15,241 nt of DNA from Akkermansia sp. (lineage in GTDB: Bacteria; Verrucomicrobiota; Verrucomicrobiia; Verrucomicrobiales; Akkermansiaceae), in NCBI GenBank assembly GCA_017628435.1, contig JAGBZE010000122.1, positions 1 to 15,241 on the forward strand, given 5' to 3'. A program made the position numbers and the translations under genes. The notes beneath the pieces were generated by a model. It had not been told where the DNA came from and ran no database searches. It saw nothing but the letters and a program-made list of their open reading frames with translations. Numbering within the stretch: position 1 is the stretch's first letter; every line of letters begins with the position of its first letter. Of this stretch, positions 14,360-15,241 are shown piece by piece.

Positions 14360-15117
14360 ACGGCCAACAAGACCACATCTGCTGGGGCGGTGGGCATCAT
14401 CATCACCCACACCACCACCTGGTGCTCCGCCGGGTGACGGCAGGCTATGGCGCAGAACCTGCACTGCATGACATCTCCTTCGAGGCTGCCTGCGGCAGCA
14501 CTCTGGCGCTCATCGGCCCCAACGGAGCAGGCAAATCCACCCTGCTCAATGCACTGGCAGGGCTTCTTCCCATCTGGAGCGGCGATATTCTCTGGAATAA
14601 TACCCCCCTGGCCGCACACATGAACGAAATTGCCTACCTGCCCCAGCGCAACGAGGTGGACTGGCAATTCCCCATCACGGTGCGCCAGCTGGTGGAAATG
14701 GGACGCTATCCCTCCGTGGGCATGTGGGGGGCTATGCGGCCGCACGATAAGGAAATCGTGGATAAAGCCATTTGCACCCTGGGGCTGCAGGATTTGCAGA
14801 ACCGCCAGATTGGAGCCCTGAGCGGCGGGCAGCAGCAACGCTGTTTCCTGGCACGAGCCCTGGCCCAGGAGGCACACATCCTGCTGCTGGATGAACCGTT
14901 CACCGGGCTGGATGTTCCCGGTAGCGAGGCGCTCGCAGAGCTGCTGCGTACCCTGGCAGGTGAGGGTCGCCTGGTCATTGCCTCGCACCATGACCTGGCC
15001 ACCGCCCCGCAGATATTCGACCAGGCGCTGCTGCTGCGCCGGGAGTTGATAGCCGCCGGCCCGGTGGCCGATGTGCTCACGCCACAAAACCTGAACAAAA
15101 CCTCTGTCCCCGCATGA
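14353..15117 (+). CDS. Zinc/manganese-type ABC transporter ATPase with His-rich N-terminus
   Basis: ATP-hydrolysing subunit of the metal importer, 254 residues. Seen: Walker A GPNGAGKST (55-63); the Q-loop in LPQRNEVDWQFPITV (Q98), a block typical of Mn/Zn/Fe ABC-type ATPases; signature LSGGQ (156-160); Walker B LLLDEP (177-182); and the switch His in SHHDL (212-213). The N-terminus is unusual: before the ABC domain there is a 22-residue stretch with C10 and GGGHHHHPHHH (seven His at 15-18 and 20-22), which could bind zinc on the cytoplasmic side. I chose the ATG at 14353, which overlaps the previous stop by 7 nt. The frame is open further upstream to a GTG at 14230, but that would lie fully inside the preceding gene. 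The permease gene overlaps by 4 nt. Confidence 0.93.
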   Translation: MVNGQQDHICWGGGHHHHPHHHLVLRRVTAGYGAEPALHDISFEAACGSTLALIGPNGAGKSTLLNALAGLLPIWSGDILWNNTPLAAHMNEIAYLPQRNEVDWQFPITVRQLVEMGRYPSVGMWGAMRPHDKEIVDKAICTLGLQDLQNRQIGALSGGQQQRCFLARALAQEAHILLLDEPFTGLDVPGSEALAELLRTLAGEGRLVIASHHDLATAPQIFDQALLLRRELIAAGPVADVLTPQNLNKTSVPA

Positions 15118-15241
15118 ATGAATTTCTGCAATTCCTGAGCGAACCCCTGGCCCAACGCAGCCTCTGGGCCTGCGGAGTCATTGGCTTTTCCAACGGCTTT
15201 GTGAGTGCTCTGGTGGTGCTGCGGCGTTCCTCGCTGCAGAT
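15114..15241 (+). CDS. Metal ABC transporter permease (ABC-3 family), 3' partial
   Basis: Only the first 42 codons are inside the window. The sequence MNEFLQFLSEPLAQRSLWACG followed by GFSNGFVSALVVLRRSSLQ matches the typical start of ZnuB/TroC-type permeases: a short amphipathic FLSxP-xxQR helix, then the first membrane segment ending in VVLRR. The start ATG overlaps the ATPase stop (ATGA). Together with the ATPase and the binding protein it would form the inner-membrane importer. Confidence 0.88.
   Translation, partial: MNEFLQFLSEPLAQRSLWACGVIGFSNGFVSALVVLRRSSLQ

Overview
The window is a compact piece of bacterial chromosome with high GC content. It has no tRNA or rRNA genes, no CRISPR array and no insertion sequence. 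Its gene types suggest a free-living or gut Verrucomicrobiota-like bacterium: a GH31 glycosidase, secreted tandem NodB-fold proteins, a CBM9-like plus GHL10-type secreted protein, and SD-less gene starts. Akkermansia or a relative is plausible, but this is inference and no marker gene fixes the taxonomy. No stretch longer than about 260 bases lacks a gene.

Left part (1-6040). A GH31 alpha-glycosidase, cut at the window edge, overlaps by 4 nt a soluble PAS-type sensor histidine kinase, both on the plus strand. Facing them on the minus strand is a tight two-gene unit. It holds a membrane-hairpin, dynamin-like GTPase followed after 6 nt by rarA, the AAA+ replication-recombination factor. A good promoter (TGGACA-17-TATAAT) lies directly before the GTPase.

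Middle (6079-10975), all minus strand. First is a secreted protein with two NodB/polysaccharide-deacetylase domains, of which only the second keeps its catalytic residues. Next, behind an intrinsic terminator, is a PLP beta-eliminating lyase of the tryptophanase/tyrosine phenol-lyase family. Its specificity residues look like tyrosine phenol-lyase. It has its own TTGACA-18-TAGAAT promoter. Then come three small, AT-richer genes for unknown membrane proteins. Two of these look like a tandem duplication and share a 16-nt direct repeat.

Right part (11005-15241), plus strand. This is a metal (Zn/Mn-type) ABC transporter cluster: a periplasmic binding protein with a His-His-His-Asp site, an inserted CBM9-like/GHL10-like secreted protein, a small membrane-anchored unknown protein, an ATPase with a natural His-rich N-terminus, and the start of the ABC-3 permease. 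A strong promoter precedes the binding protein. A second consensus promoter is embedded in the end of the GHL10-like gene, so the ATPase/permease part can be expressed separately.

Two properties recur. No gene start has a convincing Shine-Dalgarno sequence. Several promoters sit so close to the ATG that the transcripts would be leaderless or nearly so; the binding-protein gene is the clearest case. The best candidate for something undescribed is the metal transporter operon with its glycan-active-looking insert, His-rich ATPase and unknown anchored protein, together with the divergent small membrane proteins, one of which has a Cys-rich tail.
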